Assembly (NCBI GenBank): GCA_000499405.2
Contig: HG738138.1
Span: 7,810,888-7,874,887, forward strand
From: Onchocerca volvulus
Taxonomy: Eukaryota > Nematoda > Chromadorea > Rhabditida > Onchocercidae
Direction of reading: 5' to 3'
Length of the DNA stretch: 64,000 nt
The notes below the pieces were generated by a model. It searched no databases. It was not told the DNA's origin and was given only the letters and a program-made list of their open reading frames with translations. This document shows positions 38,147 to 49,175 of the stretch, piece by piece. Made by a program: the position numbers and the translations under genes. The first letter of the stretch is position 1. Every line of letters starts with the position of its first letter.

Positions 38147-39849
38147 TTACTTGAACAACTAGTACAATTTCTACATCTTGCAATTGACCATACTTATCCG
38201 TATTTAGAATCTCATAGTTCGAATTAAGAAACTCAATCGAACGGACAATTTCTTCTTTGCTTAAGGGTAACGGAGTAGTTCGAAACATCCAACCTAATTC
38301 AAGTTCCCGCTGGAACAAAAAGAAAAAAAGAAATTTTGAAGTGAAATGGAAGTATTACTCTTGAAATGTAACATTACAAATCTTTTAAAAATTGCAGTTA
38401 GAATTGTTAACAGCAGTTCATTTCTTGCAGATGTCATTAACTCCGGATACAATCATACATGACCACTGAATATAAGATTGAAAGTATCATTCCGCTGGAT
38501 CCATTTAATATATGGCTAAATTGAGACTCAAGAAAATGAAAAACGCAGATGATTCTTTCACCACTAGAAATCCAGTTTTTTCACAATTAGATTTCTGAAT
38601 TTAATCTAAACAGAGAACAAAATATGAAGTGTTTTCAGAAAACCTTACATTCTCTTGTTCAGAGGTTAGCGGTGATTCTTTTTCTGGAGCATCGTACAGT
38701 GAATGTTTAAAGTTTTCATTAGCACTTAGATATGGACTTTGTAAATTGACCATCAAAAATCCTATCTAGAAAAAAGTTTTCTGCGTTAACTATGTATGAA
38801 AAAATAGTAGTTTTTTAAACCAGACATGCAAAATACTCAATTAAATTATAGCACAAATATTATAGTGACATCATTTGATAAATTTATCATAAAATCATAA
38901 TTGCAACTTGCATGGGAGTTAAAATAATTAATATATAACGAAAAATAAACATGTGCTCACTGCCACCAATAGCTTAGCGTTATTATAGGGCATATCCAAG
39001 GAAAGAAAAGTGGGCGTATTATTCACTTAAACAGGAAGAGAAAAAATGACAAGAGGGAAAATAAATGAGTTGAAAAGACTATTATTACTACAATTAAATG
39101 CATTCTTTGCGACGTTTTGGACTGAGATTTTGATCCCAGCTGCTTCGATTTTAAATTTTGGAACTAAATGAATGAGTTAATTTCCTCACCCATCCTCTCT
39201 AGATCCAGCTACCTACATATGACAACCTAACATGGCAACTCTGTCCTGCAAAACTCCTTTCAGTGCGACCATTTTTCTCTACAATGACTAGCACATTTAA
39301 GCCCACTAAAGGCCTAATATCGCTTAATCTGTGGTCATCTTTAATTGTTTGTACAACTTGCCATTCTCCACTTAGAGTTATTTTTACTTGTTTCACACAG
39401 GTATTCTTGGACCTTACATATTCGTTAAGCTCATTGCGCAGTTTCATTTTTGAAATCAGGTCTATTTCATTTATGGGATTAATTCTTGGGCACAGACTTT
39501 TCTTTTAAGCTTGTTGAACATGCTTTATATAAAGATTTTGGTGCTCTTTTTCGCTAGATTCAGCTATTTATTATACAGTATTTCATTCCACATAGAAGAC
39601 ACTGTACATGAGATCTACAATAAATTAAACATAATAGAGCATGTTTAATTCATTACAAATCATGACTACTTTGTTATTTACTATCATTATGGATTAAATA
39701 GTGACTGCAATTACTTCTACTAGATTAATGATTTAACATTCCAAGAAATCAAAACAAATAAATCTATAAAAAAGTAAAATAATCATAAAACTTACAAACG
39801 AAATGATGATGACTCCATTTAAACAACGTACAAATTTCTGACGGACCAT
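35934..39849 (-). CDS. gly-20: MGAT2 homologue (GlcNAc-transferase II)
   Basis: Alpha-1,6-mannosyl-glycoprotein 2-beta-N-acetylglucosaminyltransferase, a Golgi type II enzyme that starts the second antenna of complex N-glycans. Exon 1 (39849 to about 39795, MVRQKFVRCLNGVIIISF) joins an exon near 38765-38648 (GFLMVNLQSP) to build the N-terminal signal anchor. Then come about 38310-38150 (ELELGWMFRTTPLPL; VEIVLVVQV), about 37945-37805 (HNRIEYLKQLISTLRDAR), 37590-37499 (QIFYPYNIQLFPDVFPGQDP), 37436-37287 (PDKYGHFRVAKL; KHHWWWK), 37042-36905 (VILLEEDHYVSPDFLHV, with the EEDH metal-binding motif), a less certain exon around 36860-36770, 36690-36522, 36448-36278 (KYDDYNWDWSLLHV; HIGDCGIH) and 36179-35934 (ENGGWGDIRDHELC). 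All catalytic-domain blocks of human MGAT2 appear in order. ATG 39849 directly follows a TTCTTAG acceptor. Intron 1 contains a bacterial tldD fragment. Confidence 0.93.
39245..39520 (-). pseudogene. tldD: Bacterial tldD fragment (probable nuclear Wolbachia transfer)
   Basis: An open minus-strand frame of about 90 codons inside intron 1 of the MGAT2 gene reads INPINEIDLISKMKLRNELN, EYVRSKNTCVKQVKITLSGE, then WQVV, HRLSDIRPLVGLNVLVIVEK and N-G-R-T-E-R. This is the middle of TldD, a bacterial metalloprotease (TldD/PmbA family). The hallmark is vSLSg..qvv...dg.r..DiRPLVrLnVsViVE.nGr.E. The glycine-rich segment that should follow degrades into unrelated sequence (after SFAGQ), and the zinc-binding H-E-x-x-x-H region is missing. 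Upstream homology may extend with a frameshift to about 39600. Eukaryotes have no such nuclear gene, so horizontal origin is strongly implied. Wolbachia is the likely donor, by inference from host type. It is not functional. Confidence 0.75.
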
Positions 39850-39944
39850 CTAAGAAAACATCGTGATACCTGCAATACAGAAGACTTTGCACGACTTTAT
39901 TACATTATTTTCCGGTCATCATAGTTTAAGAATCCAGATGAGAA

Positions 39945-40085
39945 TTAGTTGCAACCAAAAGTTTACTGGTGACACTTTATGTTCACAAGATTGTCCTATA
40001 TTATTAGAGCGTATGGAATTTCCTGGACCTGTTATTGAAATTGTTATAAAGCCTAAAACCACTTCAGGTCAGGAAAAATTAGGTC
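39945..40085 (+). pseudogene. fusA: Bacterial fusA (EF-G) fragment (probable nuclear Wolbachia transfer)
   Basis: About 45 codons upstream of the MGAT2 start, on the opposite strand, read [40 protein letters not shown] and K-L-G-L. This matches the end of domain II and the start of domain III of bacterial-type elongation factor G, whose consensus is T-G-D-T-L-C ... P-I-x-L-E-x-M-E-F-P-E-P-V-I ... E-P-K-T-x-x-D-Q-E-K. Nematode mitochondrial GFM1 lacks the TGDTLC/ERMEFP wording, so a bacterial source is more likely. The frame stays open from 39863 to 40135 but homology covers only the middle. It is a non-functional fragment. Confidence 0.72.
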
Positions 40086-40265
40086 TACTTTACCTTTGTA
40101 AGTCCTTTGTTTCCATATGGATAAAACGACGATAAAGTATACGTGAAGATTATAATTATCTCTTAATCTTTATTAATGTTTTTAATAACAAAATGAGCAA
40201 ACATCACTATCATTTCCTTATTTCCGCTGAACTACCAATAAACATTTTCCATAATCTTCCAGATT

Positions 40266-40306
<41 letters not shown>

Positions 40307-41473
40307 TAAAAGTGACTACTAGGATCTATACTTGATTATATTAAAATTAAGAAAAACATTTTGTGCAGCAATATCTTCGAAGTGCTGGACAGAAGAACAG
40401 ATCTAAATAAAAAAGTAGATCACCAATGAAGAGTCAGCAAGAGGTGTTTCGCCCTTATATGATTGGATTTATAAATTAATATATAATATATTTGCATTAC
40501 ACTTCTAGTCTAGTTCGAAATTTTAAATTCATTTTATCATTAAAATTGCTTTCTTTTCGATCTATAGTATATAAGTAAATTCTCTAGAAAAAATTGTAGT
40601 ACTTTTTACATTTACAGTGTGAATACAGAACAACACTCTTCAGCACCGAAAAAGAGCTGAAAGAAAAGAAAGGGCAAGTGGTACTCTAAAAAACAAAATC
40701 GAAATGAGCAATAACATTTAACAATCACACCGAATTGCCGGCCAAACAGAGAATTTTATCCAAATCTCACTGACGTGTGCGTTTTAAAAGTAAGATGCAT
40801 AATGATGAAGCAAATTTAATCAAGAATCCCATCACGTAGAATAGAAAGTCCAAATACGAAAAATCTGTCCTGAAAGATCTCGTTACCTTATCACCAATTG
40901 TACTTATAGACTCGACACCACTAGAATATCAATGGAGCAACCTTCTGCTGTCGATTAGATAATCCCGTAGTCTAGGACCTCAGACCGCTGCAAACCTGAC
41001 TGCGTTCCTAAGGAAATCCTGTACCAGAATTACGAATCTCCGCCAATCAGAGAAAATTCAGGGACTTAACGGTGCGAATATTTGGCAAAAATTCATTCCT
41101 CATATTAATAATTTTTATTTACCTCACTTAAAATGGTAATGGCGGAGATAACTCTGCATATCTCAGATGATATGGCCATCATTTAAAAGCTATTTACAGA
41201 AACACTTTTATATAATGCTTTATCCATTACGCATAAAGCTTTGTACGTGGTAATCAACAGTAAGACAAATGAAATTAGAAAAAAACAACGAAGACTGTTT
41301 GACTGTATAATGACTGAGGCATCAATCTTATAATCTTGACTAGGTGAGAAAAACTCTGACATGAATAATGACAACACTGCTGCTAGAATAAATGCATTTT
41401 AAAAAATTTGCACGAATTACCAAAATTTCACGCAAATTATACCGATACAAATTCACCAGGACAAAATTTTCAC
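40086..41473. other. Intergenic, with a 32-A tract at 40273
   Basis: Between the fusA-like fragment and the NFRKB stop I find a 32-nt A run (40273-40304) and no convincing exons. I looked for further bacterial-type peptide blocks in all frames at 40.3-41.1 kb and saw none I could defend. Confidence 0.5.
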
Positions 41474-44111
41474 TCATTTTATAGACTTAAATGGCATTTT
41501 CATTGCTTTCGAAACTTCGGCCGACAAATTCCTTTCAGCGATACAAGCCACACCGGCTCTTTCATAAACATTTTCAATACCAATGTCCGAAATGTCCAAA
41601 GAAGGTGAGTCCTAAATAGATATATTAACATATTTCCAACGTTTTAAGATATGCAGAAACTATTTCTAGTTCAATAAATTTGAATTTTATTAGTAACATA
41701 CAGGTTCTTGCTCTTTTAGATTTTTATAATCTTTCAACATGCGTTTGACATCATCCATGTAAACTGGTTGATGCAGATCATAATCTGAAAGAAGACATTT
41801 TGGAAAACAATCACTCTTAACATATCAACATTTAACATAAAGTTTGAGTTACAAATAGAAACATAACACAGAATTGAATAATGAGATATTCTGTGAGTGT
41901 TACGAAATATAAAATGAAAAAATTGAGTTACAAAACATGAAAATAATAAACGTAATTTCACAAAAAAATAATCCAAATCCATATGAAAATTCCTCAACTA
42001 TGAACTTACCAACAAAATCAGGAGAAAAAAGGGTACTCTGTCCAGCACGAGCCACTGGAATCCTACTTAAATCGCCAAATTCTAAAACTGTATGCTGACA
42101 GTTGATAATATATGAACGAAAATCACATTAAAAATGATATTTAGTTAAGGTATATTACTTTCATACATAAAGTGTACTTCATAATTTCATTAAAACCGAA
42201 TGAATATTCTCAAAAAAAACTCATAAAAAATCACTGCCATATCCGAAAAGGAAGATGAATTTTTATCACAATATAAGACCTAACAGAAATCTATGAAAAC
42301 TTTAGGAAGATTATACATATTTATTAACGATTTCCACTACTATTTAACATGAAAAGTTTGATCTCGATTGATGAATTAGTATCTTGCGCAAACCCCGCAA
42401 CATTGGCAAAATTTTATTTTTGTTTCCACAATGTGCAATAGAAGAGTTCTTCATGAAAAAATTGAAACATTAGAAAGCCAAAATGTCTTAATTTTTCTTA
42501 ATGGAAGCTTACCTTCTTCATCCGAAGAGAAGCCTGCTTTTTCCCCAACCTCCTCTCGCACTTGGTCTAATATTCTGCAATTCTATGCAACTTCGGTTAA
42601 AAATAATGTCGGACGCATCATCACCATATAAGCTACCTTATATTATCAAAAGAACTTTTATAATTAAACACTTCAATAATCGTTCATCAACACGTAATCT
42701 CATAAATAACTGAATATAAATTACACATCAAATGCTTATAAAAATATCGATCAAAAATTTTATTTTCATCTATAAAAGCTCCTAAACAAATTTATTTTGA
42801 AACTTACAACCTCAGCCGAGCTGCAGTACGCCACTTAATTCTTTTCAATATTTTCGATTTACGAAAAAAACCTGGTGTAAGCACTTTCCTCGCTGTGGGT
42901 TCTTCAAACGCACTTGAACTGGTATATTTCATGAATTCCCTCTAAAATCATTATATCTACAATGAAATGGTAGAACAGTGTATGTCAAGAAATGCAAATC
43001 AACAATTTTCTGAAGTAGGAAATACCAAACCTTGATAAAAATATAAAATTATAGCAAAATATAAAATTCTAGAGCACAAAACTAGTTAATAATAAAATTC
43101 TACAGCATACAAGCTACAGTTAATTTCAATACATCAAAAATAATTATGATTCCAGTAGTTACCGACACCACCTAAATTCATCTCTGCTTCCCAATCTCAT
43201 ACCACATCGATCTCAACGAAAAATACTTACATTTCGAGAAATAAGAAGTGATTTCAAAACAGTCATATAATAATGGCGTATATAGTGGTCATATAGAACT
43301 CTGCGATTATCACGCAGTTGCACTTGATCTGATGGCCTTTCTGGATTAAACCAACCACCTAAAAATGCCTAGAAAGCCACTTGATTATAGAACTCTATAA
43401 AATTGAAACGCTCATACATAGATGTAATGTACCCAATTTATATTTTATCAGCCATCGATCCTACGAATATAACTAATCCATTTTGTAAAATTTAATCTCA
43501 GTAAAAGAACATCAAACCCGAATATAAGTGCCTTCTTCAACCATAATGTACAAATTATATTTATTAAGGAAAGACAAACTGAGCTTACATCGAATCTTTG
43601 AATGTAGTTTTCCTAACGGGTTTCCGAAGTACAAATTTGGATCTGCTGTGAAAATAATATCTAAGATTTTCTCTTCATCCTTATCTGATCCTTCATATTT
43701 GGGCAGGAAACGCTGAAACATTACGTTTGAGTTATTTCTAAATAACGCTATGAAAAAAAAAAAAAAAAAAGCATGAAATTACACCTTCAAGTAATTTTGT
43801 GTGTCTGTGCCAAGACTCTGAAATGCGTGCTTCGTTATTACAGCTCGGAACACGGTTTCCTGGAAGAATATATTGAGAAAGGATATAAAGATAACGTGTA
43901 TTTCAAATTATGCATAAACGTATAAAATATTTAGGAATACTTGTTTCAAATATGTCGAGCAACCGGAACTTATTCAAATTATCTATTATAGGTGCAGAGA
44001 TCTGATAAATACACGGCAAACCTGTTCTACAATAACGGTCGGTACTTGAACAATCTCACCGCCAAGACATAAACATGAAAAGTGTAGGTTCGGCGCATTT
44101 GCCCTGTTCAT
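41474..44111 (-). CDS. NFRKB/INO80G homologue, short form
   Basis: INO80 chromatin-remodelling complex subunit with an N-terminal DEUB-adaptor region. Exons read: 44111-44022 (MNRANAPNLHF, then CLCLGGEIVQVP), about 44000-43940, about 43858-43787 (VFRAVITKHAFQSLGTDTQN), 43712 to about 43522 (RFLPKYEGSDKDEEKILDII; FGNPLGKL), about 43368-43232 (GGWFNPERPSD; VLYDHYIRHYYMTVLKSLLI), about 42941-42810, 42579-42510 (DQVREEVGEKAGFSSDEEG), 42101-42008, about 41786-41710 and 41635-41474. Human NFRKB shows the same series: CLLGG..VSLPEDLLE, FLPQFP, FGNPL, FNPE, YKRYLNSQQQYFHRLLKQIL, REVKEECG..ALSSDEED. The gene ends soon afterwards at a TGA at 41474, so most of the roughly 1,300-residue human protein, including its winged-helix region, is absent. 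An upstream in-frame ATG region near 44.19 kb is an alternative start, but I could not splice it in phase. Confidence 0.8.
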
Positions 44112-44706
44112 TCCCAAATACGCTGGATAATTGCCGGCTCTTCAATATCCTTCAGATATATTCAAGGTCTACAACATATTCAACCGGAACTTCACGTCCC
44201 ATACTCCCTCCCATACGTTTACGACGTCTCAAGCAACAACGCTTCGTGATTTGACGCTTCGTCCCACTAAATAACAAACAACTGTGATATTCAGCGGTTG
44301 GTTGGTGATGGTAGTAAGATTTGTGAAAGGATTTCAAGATGCGTGGGATCCGAGTGAAGTAGGGTGGGAAAGATCGGAAGGTACGTCATGATGACTTCCA
44401 CGCACTCGTCGTATTTTTGAGATTTGTTGATGGCAAAGTTTTATATCGAGACTGTTCTATTCAATTCCATACAGACATGCGGATCCTTGTCTAGAGATTA
44501 CGTTCCGAGCTCTTTGGAAGCAAAGAAATCTATCTCGAAGATTTTTAAAGGTATTAATCGCATCGCTTGGCGGCTTCTACTCCACTATGATGATTCTGTG
44601 CATAATTTTACGGAAGAAATGATGTAACATTTACTGCGTCCAGATTATCTACTTGCTTCAGTTTTATATTTTCGAAATTAAAGGAGTCATGATATTATAT
44701 TTTAGT
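44112..44706. promoter_or_regulatory. Shared head-to-head promoter region of NFRKB and NELF-B genes
   Basis: The start codons of the minus-strand NFRKB gene and the plus-strand NELF-B gene lie about 600 bp apart. A likely untranslated NELF-B leader exon around 44424-44550 ends at a GTATTA donor, and an acceptor (ATTTTAG) precedes ATG 44707. No specific motif could be identified. Confidence 0.5.
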
Positions 44707-47700
44707 ATGGAAAAACGATGGGTGACTGATTTGGAAAATCAGAATATTGATGGTTCTAGAAGGCTGCGACATCTATTAATGACTTGTGCTGATCCTATCG
44801 AAACAATCAAAAATTTCCAGGAACGAAATAGTATTAAGGTATATGTTGATCTTGCACCAATGCTTTTTTGAGAGAATAGTTGATTTTCCTACTAATAGCT
44901 ACTAGTATGAACTTATCAATGCATAAGATTTGAATAGTAACAGTCATTGTCAATATTTCCTGCTTGATGCTGCAAACTTTTTTATTGGATTTTGCGGTAA
45001 TTCATTTCATCGGATACTAAGCATTATAATAATAATTCAGCTTGATAGCATTGAGTATATTTCCTTCATACAACTTATGCTCTTTTTCAGAAAAAAGATA
45101 GCATCTGTCGCGGTTCTTTGTTATCACATTATAACTTTCAGTAATCATTGTTTTGCTGTCGATGTGAACTACAGTTTGGCAGTTTGTCTATAAAAAAAAA
45201 CAGTGACGTATTTTTCACCAGAATAATGAAACTCTTTAAGCTAGCTGTTATAATTTGATTTAGAATATGTTATTCATAAGAAGAATCCACATTTTTTGAT
45301 ATTGCTGATATCACTTCACATAGTTTTTTTCAGCTACCGGTATTAAATCCAGCATTACGATTGCTCGATTTGCATAATATTCGCAGAACAGAATTCCATG
45401 AAGAAGTACATGCTTTATCTTTGGAAAATAACACTTATGATTTGTATGCATATAATTTGATATATTTTTCATTTTTTTCATATTGGATGCTTTATAGGCA
45501 GCGAATGATATATCGGATTTGCTGCTTACAAAAATCAAGGATTTAGGTGCGACAGGAACTATAGAATCAGTGCAGTTATTAGAAAAACAACTGGAAAAGA
45601 GTTTCAAATTGTATCGAGTTCCCAGCATTCGACCTTTTGTATTAGAAACACTGAAGCAGCTACCAAAAGCTCCAGATCGGTAGGCATTAATTATCGACAT
45701 TTTTAATAGTATTAAAATTTGTTGAAAAAAAAAGAAAAACAGCTATTGTAGGTACAGAAGGTGATATCTAGAACTTCTTCACTCACCTTCTGCTGTATAT
45801 TCTCTGAATATATTAGCCTCACAGTACTGTCTGAATACGAGGGATGCAAAAAATAATACCATTCAATGTAAGTGTGAAATTTGGCCGAAGTTGCACAAGA
45901 TACTTTGTAGTGACTAGTCATTGTATTCTAAAAGCTTTTCTCCTCACATTCCATTATTCTTTGTCTTCCTCTAAAAAAATTCTTGAACTCTCTTCCCGAT
46001 GTGTATACAACACCTCTTGCTTACAATTTTAGGATATGTTTGGCTTTCTCAAATAAGATGCTTCGAATTGAGCTTTTGTTAATGACTGTAGTTGACAGTA
46101 TCTAATAAGTCGGTCGCATTTTCCTAATCAACGTAACATGTGGTCAAGGACACTTTTGCAAATTTTCTCTTGGCATAAGACATGCTTTTTAACAGTTGTG
46201 ACGTAGATGATGAATCGTAATTTCTTGAATTTCATTTTGCTTAAATAAGTTTTCATTTATTTGATCTCGAGCAAGTTAACTTTAATCAGATACCTAAAAG
46301 TGATTGTGACCGACCGGGAATTTTACGACAATTGTGCGGTTACAGTACGACAACAGATTTGGCTGAAGAATGATTCGTTATACATGGACGCAATACTTCC
46401 AGTTATAGATTCTTATATTGATGAAAAACAGAAAGTTATGCAAATAGTGGACCAATCACCAACAAACTATTTTACATGTGAGACAACCAAATCTAGGCGG
46501 CAGTGGCCGCAAATTTTAGGTAAATAATATCGATTTTATCTATCTCAAGGCAGTAGTTTTTCGAGCGATGTGATCCTAAAACTAGTCACAACTTTCCAAC
46601 AGCATAATTTATAGAGCTAATGGCAATAGTTGGTCAGCAGGAACCGTTGTATCGACGATTAAACAATGTTATCCGTGAACGTTTCCTAAAATCTGCTGAT
46701 GCAACATACTGTTCATTGCGGATGGAACTTGTGATGTCTGCTCATGATTTGAATATTGAATCTGTGATCCGATCAGGTTATATATTACATTATTTAGGCT
46801 AGAAAATAGCTGTAGAAGGTATATTAGAAATTTTTTATTTGTTTCCATTTTTAGATCCCTGTCATGATTTGGCTTGGTGTCTGGATGCCTGTGTCAGAGA
46901 CAAACACTTGGATGCGCAACAGACCAATAAACTGAAAAATATATTAGATTCAACGAAGAAAATTAAAGCAGAGGTCATTCAGTGTTTTCCAAGTTTTGTG
47001 TTTATATAATCCATTAGATTTAATCTTGTTTAGCGCTGATGGAAGAATCTAACGATATCATTCTTCAAACCTTTGGCTTTATCAATTTGATGGTTAGAGT
47101 TGGCTGTTTAAATGTCCATACTTTTTAACCCAATAATAAGTAGAAGTTTTTCTCATCTTATTTGAAAATTTCGAAAAAATTTTAGAATATGCCCAGCTCA
47201 ATTCAGTTTCAAGAGTATTCCTGAGCGCAATCGCACTCTCAATGTGTCATATTTACTCTAAAACTTTTTAGTTAATCTTTTTCTTTTTTCCTCTCAGATA
47301 ATTGGAGATCTAGCAATGATTGCTGGTGATGCACATGTTATACATTTCTTATGCTCAATGGCCGTTAAAGTATTGCGCGACTCAGCTTTGCATGCTACTG
47401 GTCATTTGCCGAGAGAATTAGTTCCTTTGCAACTTCTTTTGAGGTTTCGTCTAAATAGATTCTGAATTTCTTCACTCAAATTTAAATTATATGATGCATA
47501 TATTAGTCTAGATTTTCAGGTTATTATCATTTGGAGCTTCTGCACACAACATTTTGTCAACTAACGATGTGACTGTCTTACAGAATGTGGACGCTCTTGT
47601 TTTTACTAAATTTCTGGCTTCTTTTACTACACTTATTGTAGAAGACGTTATACGACATGAACTCAATCGAGCGCCAGGTAAGTGAACCGGATCTTGTGTA

Positions 47701-49175
47701 GCTTAATTGGAAACTATGCAATGAAATCCTTAAATCACTGAACCTGTGTGAAAGATGTCGAGAAATTGAAAAAGCTAACTCATGGTTTGCAACGAATTGA
47801 CTCGTGAACATCGACTAGATTAAAATTGATTCATGATTTTTTGTCCGTGTATTGATTGGACAGCTTTCTTCAGAATTTAAGCGATTAATTCGCATAGTTT
47901 GATCATCTTTATAGACATGACATTTCGGATTGATCACAGTTTGTCGTTAGGATATTTTATAGATGAAATTATTGACGAAAATCCTGCAAGTGACTTTCTC
48001 TCTGATCCTTCCGAAGAGATGTTGAGTTTTTTGAAGACGGATGTGACATGCGCGTTGCTTTGGATTCATTATCTTTTGGATGTTCTTCCAAGCAAGCGTC
48101 GTGTTTCAGATTTACCGGGCATTATGCGTTATTTGAAAGCACTACCTCGCTTAAAATACAAGGTGCGAAATTCTGAGCGAAATAGTTTTGTTGCCACCAA
48201 AAAATGTATTCGGAATTTCAATAGTTAATTCCAGATTGCCTTCTGTGACCCATGGATACATCTAGTAATTCACCGGTTGCTTCAGTCAACACCATTTGGC
48301 CATCTTTTATCAACTGAGCAAGCATCACATTTCATTATAGAAGAATATCTGTTAAAAGGATTGGACGTAAGTCATAATTTTTGCATGAATTGGTAGATTA
48401 GCACCAACTAACATTTTTTGATCTCCATACTCTAATTGTAATGTTTAGAAGAATTTCCCCGGAATAGGTTTCGTAGAATGGTTTTTTCGTTTTTTCCAAT
48501 TTTATTGCAAGTAAATTAATATCAAGTTTCTAGCGTTGCCCTGGTGTGAAGTACCATCTTCTGCGTATTGTACATCTGTTGTGGTCTTCTATTGGAGATT
48601 TTCGTTGCCGTCTTATCTTGGACAAAATTGCACCAGAGGTAAGGCAGCATAAGGCCATTTTATTTGGTGCTTGAAATTGCCATTTTTATTCATGCCATAA
48701 GAATCGAAATTGATCTTTTTTTGCTATTTCGCCTATAAATCATAAAACTTAGCTCGAGCATTAATATCTATTGCGCTCACTGGTTCATCAGGAAAATCAA
48801 GTCAGATTCTGCAGCATGATCTCTGCATAAATCGCTTTACTTGCTTATTTTTATAACTTTACTGCAAACCTTATATTTCTCGCTTTATTATTTCTATTTA
48901 TAACTTGCATTAATTTCTTTATTTACCAAAATTACTGGGCGATGTTCTATATTTTTTTACAGAAAGTTTTCGAATCGGGTGGTCCTGAAGTTGAGATTGA
49001 TCTGAAACGTTACACTCAAGAATATCAACGTATACGAACAAAAATGACGGAAAAAAGCTCGTCTACGGATGGGTCAATATCGAGTGCTTCGGTCACTTCT
49101 ATGCAATCGATATCGAGTGCTTCGGTCACTTCTATGCAATCTCTTTCAGACACTACACAAACCATGAAGAAGTGA
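44707..49175 (+). CDS. nelfb: NELF-B (COBRA1) homologue, complete
   Basis: Subunit B of the negative elongation factor that holds RNA polymerase II near promoters. Twelve exons close exactly in frame to 632 residues: 44707-44838, 45334-45405, 45498-45679, 46290-46519, 46615-46776, 46855-46973, 47298-47443, 47520-47677, 47915-48162, 48235-48366, 48534-48638 and 48963-49175. Human NELF-B has 580. Colinear blocks: LPVLNPALRLLDLHN with RTEFHEE (human LDLHG..RLEFHQ); LEKSFKLYRVPSIRPFVLET; DREFYDNCAVTVRQQIW; ATYCSLRMELVMSAHDLNIE; DPCHDLAWCLDACVRDKHLD; IIGDLAMI; YHLLRIVHLLWSS. The protein ends in a serine/threonine-rich tail with two copies of an 11-residue repeat. All splice phases are consistent. 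NELF is reported absent from C. elegans, which makes this copy notable. Confidence 0.92.
49077..49142 (+). repeat. In-frame 33-nt tandem repeat in NELF-B tail
   Basis: Two tandem 33-nt copies (49077-49109 and 49110-49142), differing only at the last base, encode the 11-residue unit ISSASVTSMQS twice near the C-terminus. Being in frame and in a low-complexity tail, copy number may vary between individuals or species. Confidence 0.9.

Noticed and set aside
39199..39447. Frame considered as a nested nematode gene in the MGAT2 intron
   Set aside because: No splice partners; the peptide matches bacterial TldD, so it was listed as a transferred fragment instead.
40321..41100. Region next to the fusA-like piece, checked for a larger endosymbiont insertion
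   Set aside because: Six-frame reading gave no defensible bacterial protein or rRNA-like match.
44152..44337. Basic frame (RRRKRMGGSMGREVPVEY) as NFRKB exon 1
   Set aside because: No donor/acceptor pair links it in phase to the CLGGE exon; ATG 44111 gives a simpler start.
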